Shown here one piece after another: positions 19,807-29,477 of a stretch of 64,000 nucleotides of DNA. The first letter of the stretch is position 1, and the number at the start of each line of letters is the position of its first letter. The stretch covers positions 22,168 through 86,167 of the forward strand of contig JAAVEC010000001.1 in the NCBI GenBank assembly GCA_014801485.1. The letters run 5' to 3'. The position numbers were made by a program, and so were the translations under genes. This DNA comes from Bacteroides sp. GTDB lineage: Bacteria > Bacteroidota > Bacteroidia > Bacteroidales > Muribaculaceae. Under the pieces are notes generated by a model. The model did no database searches and was not told the DNA's origin. It saw only the letters and a program-made list of their open reading frames with translations.

Positions 19807-20741
19807 GATTCGGAGCTGTTTGGGGTGTCGAGTTTCACGGCCACGCGCAGCTTGGCGCTGCGGCTGCGCGGATTGGCCTCCACCTCGGCCTCGTCGGGCA
19901 CGATGGGCTTGGAGTTGAGCAGGCGCATGGGTGCGAGCGTGCGGCCGTAGAAGTCTTTGTTTTCGTTGCCGTCGAGGTTGCCGGTGCGCATGAAGTTCTT
20001 CACCAGCCGGTCTTCGAGCGAGTGGTAGGTGATGATGGCCAGGCGTCCGCCGGGGCGAAGCACCTGCAGGGCCTGGTTGAGGAGCGCGCGCAGGGCACCA
20101 AGCTCGTCGTTCACCTCGATGCGCAGCGCCTGGAAGAGCTGCGCCATCTCCTTCTTCTGCTGGCGCGGATTCAGGAGCGGCTCGGCCACGGCGCGCAGGG
20201 CCTCCACGGTGTCGACGGGGCCGTGGGTGCGGGCCTCGGCTATGGCGCGTGCCAGGCGCGGAGCCTGGCGCAGCTCTCCGTAGAGGCGCAGCAGGCGCGT
20301 GAGCTCCTCGGTGGAGGCTGTGGCCAGCAACTGAGCCGCCGAGCGGCCGCCGCGGCGATTCATGCGCATGTCGAGCGCGCCATCCCAGCGGAAGGAGAAT
20401 CCTCGCGAGGGGTCGTCGAAGTGGTGGAAGCTCACGCCCAGATCGGCCAGCACGCCGTCCACGCCGTCCACTCCATAGTAGTCCATGAAGTTGCTCAGGT
20501 AGCGGAAGTTGCTGTAGACCATCGTGAAGCGCGGATCGTCCTTGGCCGGTGCGCGGCGCACGGCGTCCTCGTCTTGGTCGAAGCCATAGAGGTGTCCGTG
20601 GGGTCCCAGGGCGGCGAGGATGGCTGCGGAGTGTCCGCCGCCGCCGTAGGTGGCGTCGACGTAGGTGCCCGCGGGACGGATGTCGAGCGCCCCGATGGTC
20701 TGCGGCAGTAGAGCCGGTATGTGGTAAACGTCTTGATTCAT
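19803..20741 (-). CDS. rsmH: 16S rRNA (cytosine1402-N4)-methyltransferase
   Basis: Start MNQDVYHIPALLPQ; YVDATYGGGGHSAAIL, LADLGVSFHHFDDPSRGFSFR. Confidence 0.97.
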   Translation of the reverse strand: MNQDVYHIPALLPQTIGALDIRPAGTYVDATYGGGGHSAAILAALGPHGHLYGFDQDEDAVRRAPAKDDPRFTMVYSNFRYLSNFMDYYGVDGVDGVLADLGVSFHHFDDPSRGFSFRWDGALDMRMNRRGGRSAAQLLATASTEELTRLLRLYGELRQAPRLARAIAEARTHGPVDTVEALRAVAEPLLNPRQQKKEMAQLFQALRIEVNDELGALRALLNQALQVLRPGGRLAIITYHSLEDRLVKNFMRTGNLDGNENKDFYGRTLAPMRLLNSKPIVPDEAEVEANPRSRSAKLRVAVKLDTPNSSES

Positions 20742-20783
20742 AGCCAGATGTGAAATCGGCTGATTGGTGGCCGACATCAGCCA

Positions 20784-20791
20784 CAAAGTTA
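20784..20791 (-). promoter_or_regulatory. Candidate Bacteroidetes -7 element (TAACTTTG) for the dcw cluster
   Basis: Matches TAnnTTTG consensus on minus strand, ~40 nt upstream of rsmH start. Confidence 0.6.
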
Positions 20792-20878
20792 GCGAAAAAA
20801 ACGCGAAAAATTTACATTGCCAAATAAAAATATCCGAAAAATTTCAAATAATTTTCATTTGTAAATGTTGCAAAATGG

Positions 20879-20918
20879 ATTAATCGGAATTATTCAGAAT
20901 TAATCGCAATTAATCAAG
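20879..20918. repeat. Four tandem 10-bp repeats ATTAATCGnA in divergent intergenic region
   Basis: attaatcgga attattcaga attaatcgca attaatcaag, exact 10-bp period. Confidence 0.8.
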
Positions 20919-20927
20919 AAAAATCCC

Positions 20928-20935
20928 TATATTTG
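20928..20935 (+). promoter_or_regulatory. Candidate -7 element TATATTTG for OM beta-barrel gene
   Basis: TAnnTTTG ~20 nt upstream of ATG at 20956. Confidence 0.6.
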
Positions 20936-20955
20936 CGAATTGATAAATATCTGCC

Positions 20956-23859
20956 ATGGAAAGAAGTTTTTTTGCAATCATATTGATGATTCTCGTTGCA
21001 ACGGGAGCGCGGGCTGCCGAGCAAGACAGTATTCAGCTCTACGGACGAGTGAAGGACGCCGCATTCAAGCGCGACCTGCGTCAGGCGCGCGTGTTGCTCT
21101 ACGACGCGCAGGGCAATCTGCAGCTATCGGTCGACGCCAATAAGGGCTTGCGCTGGAATGGCGACGGCGGCTACGATTCGCTCTCGATGTTCAGTCTCTC
21201 GGTGCCCAAGGTGGATTCCACGTATGTGTTTGATGTGGTGTGCGACGGCTACAAGGACCAGACCGTGAGCTATCATCTCGACAAGCCCGGGCGCCGCGAA
21301 ACCTACCGCGACATCCCCACTATATTTATGGAACGCGCGCCCAGGCAACTCAAGGAACTGACGGTGCAGACCTCGAAAATCAAGTTCTACAACAAGGGCG
21401 ACACGGTGGTCTACAACGCAGATGCCTTCGAACTGGCCGAGGGTTCCATGCTCGACGCCCTCATCGCACAGCTTCCCGGCGCGGAACTCACGAGCGACGG
21501 ACAGATCAAGATCAACGGACAGTTTGTGGAGTCGCTGCTGCTCAACGGCAAGGAGTTCTTCGACGGCAACAACAACGTGATGCTGGAAAATATCGGTGCC
21601 TATACGGTGAATAATATAAAGGTGTTTGAGGGTCAGACCACCGAAGCCAAGCGCAAAGGCGACCTCTCGGCACCAAAGGTGCTCACCATGGATGTGCAGC
21701 TCAAGAAGGAGTACAGCATAGGGTGGATTCTCAATGCCCAGGCAGGCTACGGCACCAGCGACCGCTATCTGGGGCGCCTCTTTGTGAACCGCTTCAGCCC
21801 CACCACGCGAGTGACGCTGGTGGCCAACCTCAATAATCTCAACGATAACCGCAAGCCCGGCAAGGAAGATACCTGGACACCGGAACTGCTGCCCGACGGC
21901 ACCCGCACCGTGCTGAACGCCGGCCTCGACTACCGCTATTCCAGCGCCGATGAAAAGAACGAAGCATGGGGTAGTGCCACGGTGGAGCGCACTGCCCACA
22001 ACACCCGGCGCACCACCTCGCGCATCAACTTCCTACCCGGTGGCGACACCTACGAGCAGGCCTACGACCACAACCGCGACCGCGAACTGCGTGCTCGCAC
22101 GCAGCACGGCTTCTGGGCACGAAAGAACCGTATGAGCTATATGGGCTCGGTTTTCGGAAGCTACAGCGACACGAAAAACACCGGATCGGCGCTCTCCGGC
22201 AGCTTCAGCGACGATCCCGGAACGCTCACTCCGGAGATTCTCGATGGCCTCCTTTCCGGTAGCTCCGCAGCGCTGGACGAGGCGGTGATCAACCGCGTGG
22301 GTACGCGCGCCGATACGCGCCGCCGCAGCTGGAGCGTGGGCGTGGCACCCTATGCCGGGCTCAAGCTCCCGGGCAATGCCGACGACGTGGGCCTCGACAT
22401 CCAGGTCAACTATACCTCCACGCGCGACGAGCAGTGGAACGACTACACCGTGGACTACGGAGCCGATGCCTCTACCGCCGCCGTGCGCCGCCGCCGCTTC
22501 AACGACCGCACCCCCGACCACGAATTCATGACCCGGGCGAGCGCCAACTATAGTTCGCGCGTGCTCGGCCAATATATGGGCGTGCAATACAGCTACACCT
22601 ACACCCACCGGGTGAAAGACTCCTACACCTACGCCCTCGAACGCCTGAGCGACATGGGCATATACGGCGTGCTCCCCGCCGGATATGCCGAAACCTTCGA
22701 TCCGGCCAACAGCTACACCTCGCGCACCGTGCAGCACGACCACAAAGTGATGCCATACGTATACATTGTCCACAGCTATAAGAAGGGCTTCCTCAACGCC
22801 TATATCAGGCCGGAATTCAACTTCCACCACCGCTATTTCACCTACGTGCGCGAGGGCGAGACCACGCAGCTCTCGCCACGCAACTTCACGATGGCCTTGA
22901 ACAGCATATTCTCGGGCATGGTGGAATACTCATTCAAGCCCAAGGAAGGCGAAAAATTCCGCTACGCCCACAGCGTGCGCTATAGCTTCCGCTGCACGCC
23001 GCGCCTGCCCGAGCTCGCCGATATGGTGGACGCCGTGAACGACAACGACCCCCAGAACATATACCTGGGCAACTCCGCCCTGAAGGTGGAGAACCGCTAC
23101 GTGCACCTGCTGCGCTGGGAGTTCAAGCCCTTCTCGGAGAACCTCAACAACGAGTTCTATGCCAGCTATTCCCACACCACCAACGCCCTCACGCGCGGCT
23201 ACAGCTACGACACTTCCACGGGCGTGCGCATCAACCGCATGTACAACGTGGCGGGCAATCGCTCAGCCGCCCTCACCAACGACCTCACGTGGCAGCTGGG
23301 CAAGCGCAAGCAATGGTCTCTGATGAGCACCACCGATGCCTCGATCACCCGCCTGGGCGATATGATAGGCATCAACATGCAGGAGCCCGCGCTCACCCGT
23401 GTGAACAACAGCGAGATATCTCAGAAACTGCGTCTCATCTGGAATATCGCCGGCCAGATGCTCAAGCTGCGAGGCGACTACACCTACCGCCACACCACTT
23501 CCGCGCAGGTGGGCTTCAACACTCTCAACGCGCATCACTACAACTACGGCATATCCGGCGTGTTCAAGCTCCCGGCAGGCTTCGGTGCCTCCACCGACTT
23601 CGTGTGCTACACGCGCCGCGGTTACGGTTCGCCCGAGCTCGACACCACCGACCCCGTGTGGAACCTGCGCCTCACCTACACCCCGCCACGCGCCTCCTCA
23701 TGGGTATTTATCGCCGACGGCTTCGACCTGCTCCACCGCCTCTCCAACGTCTCCTATGCCGTCACCGCCGCCGGCCGCACTGTGAGCTACACCAATTCTC
23801 TCCCCCGCTATTTCATGCTCTCCGTGCAATACAAGCTCAATATCCAGCCCCGCAAATAA
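20956..23859 (+). CDS. Outer membrane beta-barrel protein (TonB-dependent receptor-like, carboxypeptidase-regulatory-like N-domain)
   Basis: 967 aa, signal peptide, LYGRVKDAAFKRDLRQARVLLYDA N-domain, plug-like region, C-terminal aromatic strand YFMLSVQYKLNIQ. Confidence 0.85.
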   Translation: MERSFFAIILMILVATGARAAEQDSIQLYGRVKDAAFKRDLRQARVLLYDAQGNLQLSVDANKGLRWNGDGGYDSLSMFSLSVPKVDSTYVFDVVCDGYKDQTVSYHLDKPGRRETYRDIPTIFMERAPRQLKELTVQTSKIKFYNKGDTVVYNADAFELAEGSMLDALIAQLPGAELTSDGQIKINGQFVESLLLNGKEFFDGNNNVMLENIGAYTVNNIKVFEGQTTEAKRKGDLSAPKVLTMDVQLKKEYSIGWILNAQAGYGTSDRYLGRLFVNRFSPTTRVTLVANLNNLNDNRKPGKEDTWTPELLPDGTRTVLNAGLDYRYSSADEKNEAWGSATVERTAHNTRRTTSRINFLPGGDTYEQAYDHNRDRELRARTQHGFWARKNRMSYMGSVFGSYSDTKNTGSALSGSFSDDPGTLTPEILDGLLSGSSAALDEAVINRVGTRADTRRRSWSVGVAPYAGLKLPGNADDVGLDIQVNYTSTRDEQWNDYTVDYGADASTAAVRRRRFNDRTPDHEFMTRASANYSSRVLGQYMGVQYSYTYTHRVKDSYTYALERLSDMGIYGVLPAGYAETFDPANSYTSRTVQHDHKVMPYVYIVHSYKKGFLNAYIRPEFNFHHRYFTYVREGETTQLSPRNFTMALNSIFSGMVEYSFKPKEGEKFRYAHSVRYSFRCTPRLPELADMVDAVNDNDPQNIYLGNSALKVENRYVHLLRWEFKPFSENLNNEFYASYSHTTNALTRGYSYDTSTGVRINRMYNVAGNRSAALTNDLTWQLGKRKQWSLMSTTDASITRLGDMIGINMQEPALTRVNNSEISQKLRLIWNIAGQMLKLRGDYTYRHTTSAQVGFNTLNAHHYNYGISGVFKLPAGFGASTDFVCYTRRGYGSPELDTTDPVWNLRLTYTPPRASSWVFIADGFDLLHRLSNVSYAVTAAGRTVSYTNSLPRYFMLSVQYKLNIQPRK

Positions 23860-23871
23860 ACCATAAATACA

Positions 23872-23892
23872 CGGCACCTCAGAGGGGTGCCG
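23872..23892 (+). terminator. Stem-loop downstream of OM barrel gene
   Basis: CGGCACC-tcagagg-GGTGCCG, weak following T-tract. Confidence 0.55.
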
Positions 23893-24033
23893 CGTTTCGT
23901 CTTACGGGAGCAAACACTTCTCCCGATGAACCCGGCGAATCTATCAAAAAATCTTAAAATGGCGCGTGGGCGAGGGAGTTTCGGCATAAAGTGTTAATTT
24001 TGCAGATTAGAAAATTTGTAAACATCACATAAT

Positions 24034-25014
24034 ATGGCAGAAATTAAATGCGTGGGCATTCTCACGAGCGGAGGCGACGCCCCCGGCATGAATGCCGCAA
24101 TCCGCGCCGTCACACGCTCGGCTATCTTCGCCGGCCTGAAAGTCAAAGGTATATACAGAGGCTACCGTGGCCTTATCAGCGACGAAATCGTGGATTTCCG
24201 CACCCAGAACGTATCGAATATCATCCAGCAGGGCGGCACTATACTGAAAACGGCGCGCTGCAAGGAGTTTGAAACCCCCGAAGGACGCCGCCTGGCCTAC
24301 GACGTGATGCGGCGCCACGGCATTGATGCACTGGTGGTGATAGGCGGCGACGGTTCGCTCACGGGTGCCCGCATATTTGCCAACGAATTCAATATTCCCA
24401 TCATCGGACTGCCGGGCACTATCGACAACGACCTCTACGGCACCGACACCACCATAGGCTACGACACAGCCCTCAACACCATCATGGACTGCGTGGACAA
24501 AATACGCGACACGGCCACCAGCCACGAGCGCCTCTTCTTTATCGAGGTGATGGGCCGTGATGCCGGCTTCCTGGCGCTGAACGGCGCGATAGCTTCGGGC
24601 GCCGAGGCTGCCATTATCCCTGAGATAAGCACCGAGGTGGACCAGCTGGCCGAACTGATTCAGAACGGTTTTCGCAAGAGCAAGAACTCGTCGATCGTGC
24701 TCGTGGCCGAGAGCCCTGTCACGGGCGGCGCCATGGGCATGGCCGAGCGCGTGAAAAATGAATATCCCGGCTACGACGTGCGCGTGTCGATTCTGGGCCA
24801 CCTCCAGCGTGGCGGCTCCCCCACGGCCCACGACCGTATTCTGGCCTCGCGCATGGGCGCTGCCGCAATCGACGCGCTCATGGAAGACCAGCGCAACGTG
24901 ATGATAGGCGTGCGCAACGACGAAATCGTGTATGTGCCCTTCTATAAAGCCATCAAGAACGACAAACCCATCAACCGCGAGCTGCTCGACACGCTGCGCC
25001 GTCTTTCCATCTGA
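24034..25014 (+). CDS. pfkA: ATP-dependent 6-phosphofructokinase
   Basis: [43 protein letters not shown]. Confidence 0.97.
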   Translation: MAEIKCVGILTSGGDAPGMNAAIRAVTRSAIFAGLKVKGIYRGYRGLISDEIVDFRTQNVSNIIQQGGTILKTARCKEFETPEGRRLAYDVMRRHGIDALVVIGGDGSLTGARIFANEFNIPIIGLPGTIDNDLYGTDTTIGYDTALNTIMDCVDKIRDTATSHERLFFIEVMGRDAGFLALNGAIASGAEAAIIPEISTEVDQLAELIQNGFRKSKNSSIVLVAESPVTGGAMGMAERVKNEYPGYDVRVSILGHLQRGGSPTAHDRILASRMGAAAIDALMEDQRNVMIGVRNDEIVYVPFYKAIKNDKPINRELLDTLRRLSI

Positions 25015-25016
25015 TT

Positions 25017-28000
25017 ATGAAACGCTACAATATCGTCAACAACACGCTGGGCTGGGTGTGCTTCGTGGTGGCCGCCGTCACCTATCTGCTCACTCTTGAG
25101 CCCACGGCAAGCTTCTGGGACTGCCCGGAGTTCATAGCCCAGGGCGCCAAGCTGGAAGTGGGTCATCCGCCGGGCAACCCCATCTTCATGCTCGCAGCCC
25201 GCTTCTTCGTCACGCTCTTCGGCGGCGACATCACGGGCGCGGCCATTGCCGTCAATTCCATGTCGGCGCTGCTGAGCGCGGCCACTATCCTGCTGCTGTT
25301 CTGGACCATTACCCACCTGGTGCGCCGCCTCATCGTGCGCGACGACGCCACGGAGATATCCCTGCGCAAGCTGGTGATTATCATGGGGTCGGGCTTGTGT
25401 GGCGCGCTGGCCTATACGTGGAGCGACACTTTCTGGTTCTCGGCCGTAGAGGGCGAGGTCTATGCCTTCTCGTCGTTCTGCACGGCGCTGGTGTTTTGGC
25501 TAATCCTCAAGTGGGAAAACCGTGCCGACGAACCCCATAGCGACCGCTACCTGGTGCTGATCGCCTACGTCATAGGCGTGAGTATCGCCGTGCACCTGCT
25601 CAACTTGCTGTGCATCCCGGCCATAGGCCTGGTGTTCTACTATCGCAAGTGGCGCAATATCGATGCCCGTGGGTCGCTGGTGGCTCTGGCCGTTTCGTGC
25701 GTGCTCGTGGGTGCCATTCTCTATGGCCTCGTGCCCGGATTCATGAAGGTGGCCCAGGCCTTCGAGCTGTTCTTTGTCAACACCATGGGCATGGGCTACA
25801 ATATGGGCGCGCTCATCTATGCGTTGGTGCTCGTGGCCGTATTCTGCTGGAACGCTACCGCTCTCTACCGGCAGCGCAGCGCCTCGGCCATCCGCTGGAG
25901 CACGCTGCTGGGCGTGGTGCTCAGCGGCCTGTTGCTGGCCGGTCCATGGTGGCTGAGCCTGCTGCTGGTGGCCGCTCTGGCCTGCTGGCTGTTCTTCTTC
26001 TGCACCAAGCTTCCGGTGCGCGTTCTCAACGTGGCGATGCTCAGTATCTTCGTGATATTCATCGGTTATTCAAGCTATGCGCTGCTGCTCATCCGCGCTT
26101 CGGCCAATACGCCCATGAATCAGAACGCACCTGACAATGTGTTTGCCCTCGAATCCTATATGAGCCGCGAGCAGTATGGCGATCGTCCGCTATTCTACGG
26201 CGTGGCCTTCGCAGAAGAGCTTGAGACCGTGGACGATGGCCAGGGCAATATCTACGTGCGCGTGGATCAGAACGGCCGCCCATCCACCCGCATACTCGAC
26301 GGCTATCTGCGCGATGAGAATGGCGGAGCCTACAACGACTCGGAACCCGTGTGGTCCAAGGTGGTGAAGACTTCGCCCCTGCAGGATGATGAATACGTGC
26401 AGAAAACCGATAAGCCCAACTATCGCCACGTGCCGGATATGAAGATGCTCTTCACGCGCATCTACAGCACCGATCAGAACCACGTGCCATCCTACAAGAG
26501 CTGGGCCGACTATATCACTCCCGACCTCGACGCAATCCCCGCCGAGATGCGCATGCGCTGGGCCGAAGACGGATATGCGCCTCTCTATGAGGTGGCTCCA
26601 TATCTGCACAGCCAGAGCACCATCACCACGGGAGTGGATGCTGCCGGCAACCCCGTGAACCAGACCACGGCCTGGAAGCCCGGCTTCGGCGTGAATCTGC
26701 GCTACTTCGTGAACTATCAGCTCAACCACATGTACTGGCGCTACTTCATGTGGAATTTTGCCGGTCGCCAGAATGATATTCAGGGCAACGGCGAGCCACA
26801 CCTGGGCAACTGGATTTCGGGCATCCCCTTCATCGACAATCCCCGCCTGGGCGACCAGAGCATGCTTCCCGACGAATTCGGCAGCGGCAATAAGGGCCAC
26901 AACGTGTTCTACATGCTGCCCCTGCTGCTGGGCATCATAGGCCTGCTGTGGCAGGCTCTGCGCAGCTTCGGCCCCGATGGCCGCCGTGGCATCGAGCAGT
27001 TCTGGGTGGTGTTTTTCCTCTTCTTCATGACGGGCATAGCCATCGTTCTTTACCTCAATCAGACGCCCGGCCAGCCGCGCGAGCGCGACTACGCCTTTGC
27101 CGACTCGTTCTACGCCTTCGCCATCTGGATAGGCATGGGCGTGGCCGCCGTGGCCTATCTGCTGCGCGACGCGCTCAAGAAGCTGAACCGCGATCGCGAA
27201 CCCGCCGAGGGTGCCAAGTGGGCCACCGCCGCCGTGGCAGTGGCCATAGGCATCGCAGTGCCCCTGCAGATGGTGTCGCAGACCTGGGACGATCACGACC
27301 GAAGCGGCCGCTACACCACCCGCGACTTCGGCATGAACTATCTCGAGTCGCTCGACCCCGATGCGGTGATCTTCACCAATGGCGACAACGACACCTTCCC
27401 GCTATGGTATGCTCAGGAGGTGGAAGGCGTGCGCCGCGACGTGCGCGTGGTCAACCTTAGCTACCTCACCACCGACTGGTATGCCAACCAGATGCGCCAC
27501 CCCTCATACGAGGGCAAGGCCATCCCCACGCTGGCCACCCCCTCGGATTATGCCTACGACGGCCTGGCCTATAGCTTCGTGGTGCCGCGCACCGATAGTG
27601 TGGTGCCCGCCCAGCAGGCTCTGGCTCAACTCTATGCCTCCGATGCATCGCAATTCGGCGCGCATCTGCTCACGTCGCCCCGCGTGGTGCTGGAAGTAGA
27701 CACGGCAGCTGCCGTGAAGCGCTTCGGCGTCAACCCTGCCGATACATCGAGCGTGCTGGCTGCCTGCTTTGACGCGCCACGCACCAATCTGCGCGATCTG
27801 GGTAGCGGAATGCATCTGGCACGCACGCTCTCGCTCGATATGATATCCCACTCGCTGGCCAATGGCTGGGAGCGTCCCATGTACTTCGCCACTACGGTGC
27901 CGTCGTCCTACTATCTGGGTCTCTCGCCCTATCTGGCCTCGACGGGCATGGCTTATGAAGTGACGCCTTTCCGCAACGCTCCCGTGAACGTCAACGCCGC

Positions 28001-28847
28001 CAAGGCCTACGAAAATGCCCTCTCGCGCTATCGCTGGGGCGGTCTCGATGCGCCTGATGCCGGCAATCTCTATCTCGACGAGACGGTGCGCCGGATGGTG
28101 TCGTCCACGCGCTCGGCTCTCTTCACCACGGCCGAGGACCTGCTCGCGCAGCCCGATGCTCCTGCCAGCGACTTTGCCGTGGCCTATGCCCGCGAAAACG
28201 GCACGGAAGTGCCCGCAACGCAGCGGGATATGGCACGCATCCTCCTCGACCTGCTCGTGGAGAAGCTGCCCGGCAAAGTGGCTCCCTGGGACAACATGAT
28301 GGACGTGTACATCGCCTCGAAATACTACGACCTGTGGCTCGACACGGGCCGCGCCGACGATCTGGCCAAGGCTCGCGCCGCGCTTGAAGGCTCGGAGCAG
28401 CGCTATGCCCAGCTGGTGCGCTATGCCGCATCGCTCTCGCCGGCACGCCGCGCCGCTCTGGGACGCGCCGAGCAGATGGCGCTCCAGTATCTCGGAATGG
28501 TTGTGGGCCTCCTCAATCAGATGGATCTCGTGGAGAAGCTTTCGGCCATGCCGAATCCCACGCCCGAGCAGCAGGCGCTTCTGAACGCCGTGCGCGAGCG
28601 TCTGCCTCTGGAATATGCCCTGCGCGTATATCCGCTGCTCTACGTCGACGGCTACACAGTCAACGATCTGGCCAAGGCTTCCGGAGTGGACAGCGTGGAA
28701 GATGTGTCGCAGCTGCCTGCCGTGGCCCGCGAGGGTGCCATGCTGCTTGAGGCCTTCAAGCTTGCCGGCATCGACCACATGGCCCGCACGCGCCATATCG
28801 AGGACACCTACGGCTTCTCGCGCGAGGAGTGGGGCAGGCTCATCTGA
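25017..28847 (+). CDS. DUF2723 family large membrane protein (GT-C-like)
   Basis: 1276 aa; N-terminal EPTASFWDCPEFIAQGAKLEVGHPPGNPIF motif characteristic of DUF2723; TM-rich first half. Confidence 0.9.
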   Translation: MKRYNIVNNTLGWVCFVVAAVTYLLTLEPTASFWDCPEFIAQGAKLEVGHPPGNPIFMLAARFFVTLFGGDITGAAIAVNSMSALLSAATILLLFWTITHLVRRLIVRDDATEISLRKLVIIMGSGLCGALAYTWSDTFWFSAVEGEVYAFSSFCTALVFWLILKWENRADEPHSDRYLVLIAYVIGVSIAVHLLNLLCIPAIGLVFYYRKWRNIDARGSLVALAVSCVLVGAILYGLVPGFMKVAQAFELFFVNTMGMGYNMGALIYALVLVAVFCWNATALYRQRSASAIRWSTLLGVVLSGLLLAGPWWLSLLLVAALACWLFFFCTKLPVRVLNVAMLSIFVIFIGYSSYALLLIRASANTPMNQNAPDNVFALESYMSREQYGDRPLFYGVAFAEELETVDDGQGNIYVRVDQNGRPSTRILDGYLRDENGGAYNDSEPVWSKVVKTSPLQDDEYVQKTDKPNYRHVPDMKMLFTRIYSTDQNHVPSYKSWADYITPDLDAIPAEMRMRWAEDGYAPLYEVAPYLHSQSTITTGVDAAGNPVNQTTAWKPGFGVNLRYFVNYQLNHMYWRYFMWNFAGRQNDIQGNGEPHLGNWISGIPFIDNPRLGDQSMLPDEFGSGNKGHNVFYMLPLLLGIIGLLWQALRSFGPDGRRGIEQFWVVFFLFFMTGIAIVLYLNQTPGQPRERDYAFADSFYAFAIWIGMGVAAVAYLLRDALKKLNRDREPAEGAKWATAAVAVAIGIAVPLQMVSQTWDDHDRSGRYTTRDFGMNYLESLDPDAVIFTNGDNDTFPLWYAQEVEGVRRDVRVVNLSYLTTDWYANQMRHPSYEGKAIPTLATPSDYAYDGLAYSFVVPRTDSVVPAQQALAQLYASDASQFGAHLLTSPRVVLEVDTAAAVKRFGVNPADTSSVLAACFDAPRTNLRDLGSGMHLARTLSLDMISHSLANGWERPMYFATTVPSSYYLGLSPYLASTGMAYEVTPFRNAPVNVNAAKAYENALSRYRWGGLDAPDAGNLYLDETVRRMVSSTRSALFTTAEDLLAQPDAPASDFAVAYARENGTEVPATQRDMARILLDLLVEKLPGKVAPWDNMMDVYIASKYYDLWLDTGRADDLAKARAALEGSEQRYAQLVRYAASLSPARRAALGRAEQMALQYLGMVVGLLNQMDLVEKLSAMPNPTPEQQALLNAVRERLPLEYALRVYPLLYVDGYTVNDLAKASGVDSVEDVSQLPAVAREGAMLLEAFKLAGIDHMARTRHIEDTYGFSREEWGRLI

Positions 28848-28856
28848 TGCCGCCTC

Positions 28857-29477
28857 ATGTGGATCGAACAACCGCCGCTGCTCTACCGCCTGCTGTTTCC
28901 GGAGGCGGTGTGGAGGGTGAAGGAACGCCGCCGCAAGGTGGTGTTTCTCACCTTCGACGACGGCCCCGTGCCTGAGGTGACACCCCGGGTGCTTTCCACG
29001 CTCGCCCGCTACGGCGTGCGCGCCACGTTCTTCATGGTGGGCGACAATGCCCGGCGTCATCCGGAACTGCTCGCCAGGGTGCGCGCAGAAGGCCACAGCG
29101 TGGGCAATCACACCATGCACCATCTGCAAGGACTGCACACCCCCACGCGTGCCTATCTGCGCGATATCTGCGAGGCCGACGGCATTATCGAGAGTCCGCT
29201 GTTCCGTCCGCCGCACGGTATTCTGCGACGCGAGCAGGTGAAAGCGCTGCTGAAGCACTACAATATCATAATGTACGACGTGGTCACTCGCGACTATTCT
29301 TCGCGGCTCGGCCCGGAGCAGGTGCTCGACAATGTGAAGCGCTACACGCGCAACGGCAGCATCATCGTGTTTCATGATTCCCTGAAGGCGCGGCGCAATG
29401 TGCTGGCTGCCCTGCCGGCAGCTATAGAGTGGCTTCTGGAGCAGGGTTATAGCTTTGAGACCTTGCCTGTAAAATGA
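28857..29477 (+). CDS. Polysaccharide deacetylase family protein
   Basis: FLTFDDGPVPEVTPRVL, VGNHTMHH, FRPPHG NodB motifs. Confidence 0.93.
   Translation: MWIEQPPLLYRLLFPEAVWRVKERRRKVVFLTFDDGPVPEVTPRVLSTLARYGVRATFFMVGDNARRHPELLARVRAEGHSVGNHTMHHLQGLHTPTRAYLRDICEADGIIESPLFRPPHGILRREQVKALLKHYNIIMYDVVTRDYSSRLGPEQVLDNVKRYTRNGSIIVFHDSLKARRNVLAALPAAIEWLLEQGYSFETLPVK

Noticed and set aside
19807-20784. N-terminal extension of the 444-aa ORF containing the FtsL-like protein
   Set aside because: Out-of-frame reading of rsmH; FtsL-like protein starts at 19806
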